This document shows, in pieces, positions 4,359 through 5,397 of a DNA stretch of 5,397 nucleotides. The translations under genes were made by a program, and so were the position numbers. Numbering within the stretch: the first letter of the stretch is position 1; every line of letters starts with the position of its first letter. Under the pieces are notes generated by a model. The model saw nothing but the letters and a program-made list of their open reading frames with translations, was not told where the DNA came from and did no database searches. The DNA comes from Planctomycetota bacterium (GTDB taxonomy: Bacteria; Planctomycetota; Phycisphaerae; WQYP01), in assembly GCA_021852225.1 (NCBI GenBank), contig JAJZOA010000025.1, positions 1 through 5,397 on the forward strand, read 5' to 3'.

Positions 4359-5030
4359 ATGTCGGATTACCCAATCTTTATCAAGCTTGCCTCTGCACCC
4401 GTGCTCATCATTGGCGGCGGCAAGGTAGCCCTGCGCAAAGCCCGCGGCCTTGCGGATGCCGGTGCCCGCATCACCGTTATCAGCCCCTGCTTTCACCCTG
4501 ACTTTCACAGCATGTCTGCCGTGACGCGCATCACACAGCCTTACACCCCCGGCTGGCTTAGCGCCCCTGACCAGCCACACTGGCGGCTGGTTTTCATCGC
4601 CACCAGTAAACCGCAGGTAAACCTGCAGGCCGGTATCGACGCCCGTGCCGCAAACATTCTCTGCTGCCGCTGTGACGAATCCGGCGATGGCGACTTCACG
4701 GGTGCCGCCACCGCACGCCGCGGCCCAATTACGCTTGCCATAAGTACCGGTGGCGCTGCGCCGCGCCTGGCCGCAAACCTCGCAGAACAATTGCTGGCCA
4801 CCATTCCCCAGGAAGCCATCCTCCAATCGAACCTGCTGGAAAAGTGGCGGCCCATTATCATGGAAAAGGTACCTGACCCAATCCCCCGGCGGCAACTGCT
4901 TACCTTCGTCGAATCCGAAGATTTTCTTCAGACGCTGCGTCTGCACGGCCCGATGGCCGCCGATCAACTGATTGTCCAAAGAATCGCTCTCGTTTCCCCG
5001 CCATCCCCCAGCCAGACGGAGCTTATATGA
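4359..5030 (+). CDS. Precorrin-2 dehydrogenase / sirohydrochlorin ferrochelatase (siroheme synthase, CysG N-terminal / Met8-like)
   Basis: This cytoplasmic enzyme oxidises precorrin-2 to sirohydrochlorin with NAD+ and inserts iron to give siroheme, the cofactor of assimilatory nitrite and sulfite reductases. From the chosen start it has 223 residues. It opens with MSDYPIFIKLASAPVLIIGGGKVALRK-type sequence: the YPIF entry and the NAD-binding Rossmann loop GGGKVA (19-24). Asp106, in CCRCDESGDGDF (102-113), aligns with the catalytic Asp of the CysG/Met8 family. ISTGGAAPRLAANLAEQL (128-145) is the conserved dimerisation/active-site segment that follows. There is no methyltransferase (CysG C-terminal) domain, so uroporphyrinogen methylation must be done by a separate protein. 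In-frame ATGs exist at 4314, 4353 and 4359; AGGA (4350-4353) is 5 nt from 4359, and family proteins begin at about this point. The stop overlaps the next start by ATGA. In some species a similar short protein only performs the dehydrogenase step, with a separate ferrochelatase. Two adjacent Cys plus one more just before the catalytic Asp are unusual. Confidence 0.9.
   Translation: MSDYPIFIKLASAPVLIIGGGKVALRKARGLADAGARITVISPCFHPDFHSMSAVTRITQPYTPGWLSAPDQPHWRLVFIATSKPQVNLQAGIDARAANILCCRCDESGDGDFTGAATARRGPITLAISTGGAAPRLAANLAEQLLATIPQEAILQSNLLEKWRPIIMEKVPDPIPRRQLLTFVESEDFLQTLRLHGPMAADQLIVQRIALVSPPSPSQTELI
5018..5029 (+). promoter_or_regulatory. Ribosome-binding site and ATGA overlap coupling the two tetrapyrrole-cluster genes
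   Basis: GGAG (5018-5021), inside the siroheme synthase gene, lies 5 nt before the ATG at 5027. That ATG overlaps the upstream TGA (ATGA), the usual layout for translational coupling within an operon. Confidence 0.6.
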
Positions 5031-5383
5031 CTCCGCAACACACACACCTGACCGTTCTTCAGGCGGCCGTGACCCTGATGGCGAGTTTAATGTTCGCCGG
5101 CGCATTCTGGATGGAGTTGCGCAACGCCGGAATAAGGGCCGCCGCTGGAAAACCAGCCACCACACCGCCCGTCAGCGGTCTGGTGGGCGTGGGAACAGTC
5201 CTGGTTGCACTTCTGCTGGTCAGCCGCGGGGTGGACGCGCGGCAAATCTCACTTCCCATGGCGGATTATTTTGACGCCTTCCTGTTGCTATCGCTGCTGC
5301 TGGCGGCGCTCTGGTCCTGGTTCGCCTGGACCAGCCATCTGAAAGCCATGGCTACCTTCCTGCTTCCGATGATCGCCCGCTGA
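5027..5383 (+). CDS. CcsA/HemX-like cytochrome c assembly membrane protein, N-terminal part, probably truncated at the contig end
   Basis: The 118 residues are strongly hydrophobic, with membrane segments near 8-28, 52-66 and 83-101, and a fourth just beginning at 107-117 when the frame ends. The stretch MADYFDAFLLLSLLLAALWSWFAW followed by LKAMATFLLPMIA (78-117) resembles the early part of CcsA/ResC/HemX proteins, where a 'S/T-N-x-Y-E-S-L-x-F-L-x-W' segment precedes a 'L-G-A-F-V-L-P-L' helix. Family members have about 250-300 residues and carry a WWD haem-binding motif further downstream, not reached here. They handle haem for cytochrome c maturation or affect glutamyl-tRNA reductase level (HemX). 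The position directly after siroheme synthase, with ATGA overlap, matches the common order siroheme synthase, ccsA/hemX, hemA. The TGA at 5381-5383 is only 14 bp from the window end and cuts a membrane helix, so a sequence error or chimeric end is likelier than a genuine 118-residue protein. A small unrelated membrane protein cannot be excluded. Confidence 0.6.
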   Translation: MTPQHTHLTVLQAAVTLMASLMFAGAFWMELRNAGIRAAAGKPATTPPVSGLVGVGTVLVALLLVSRGVDARQISLPMADYFDAFLLLSLLLAALWSWFAWTSHLKAMATFLLPMIAR

Positions 5384-5397
5384 AACAGGGCATGCAG

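Noticed and set aside
4299..5165. 288-codon open frame on the minus strand
   Set aside because: It is antisense to the clearly recognised siroheme synthase gene and its translation is Gly/Arg-rich with no family resemblance; a shadow of GC-rich codons.

Overview
The window looks like a complete short metagenomic contig, probably from a member of the Planctomycetota (Phycisphaerae-like). That placement is an inference from memory of how the UvrC, M50-protease and siroheme/CcsA proteins read in this phylum, plus the moderate GC content; no rRNA or marker gene supports it directly. The content is chromosomal housekeeping and nitrogen/tetrapyrrole-related. I see no phage, transposon, CRISPR or toxin genes.

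Left part (1-2444): a truncated uvrC (minus strand, 16-720) is divergent from a plus-strand pair, an ADP-ribose-type Nudix hydrolase (792-1331) and an M50 (site-2-protease-like) membrane zinc metallopeptidase (1377-2444). The pair is separated by 45 bp and may be co-transcribed. Middle (2445-2851): about 400 bp without a convincing gene, lying between convergent genes and holding a few dyad symmetries and one tiny basic ORF. Right part (2852-5397): a minus-strand gene for a NrtA/CmpA/NasS-family anion-binding protein without a signal peptide (2852-3988) is divergent from a plus-strand pair, precorrin-2 dehydrogenase/sirohydrochlorin ferrochelatase (siroheme synthase, 4359-5030) and the start of a CcsA/HemX-like cytochrome c assembly membrane protein (5027-5383). 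The last two overlap by ATGA. The shared intergenic region (3989-4358) has plausible promoters in both directions, each associated with an inverted repeat.

How the genes may work together: siroheme is the cofactor of assimilatory nitrite and sulfite reductases, and NasS-type NrtA homologues sense nitrate in the cytoplasm. A divergent nitrate-sensor-like gene and siroheme gene therefore suggest a nitrogen-assimilation link, but no nitrate/nitrite reductase, permease or NasT is present to prove it. The siroheme-synthase-then-CcsA/HemX order is the usual start of a tetrapyrrole cluster that continues with hemA/hemC; here it would run off the right edge.

The most concrete oddity is technical. 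The first 23 bases are the exact reverse complement of 135-157, inside uvrC, and this fold-back creates the premature uvrC stop. The CcsA-like ORF also stops about 14 bp before the right edge, in the middle of a membrane segment. Both terminal stops are better read as contig-end artefacts than as biology. I did not find a clearly novel biological system in this window.
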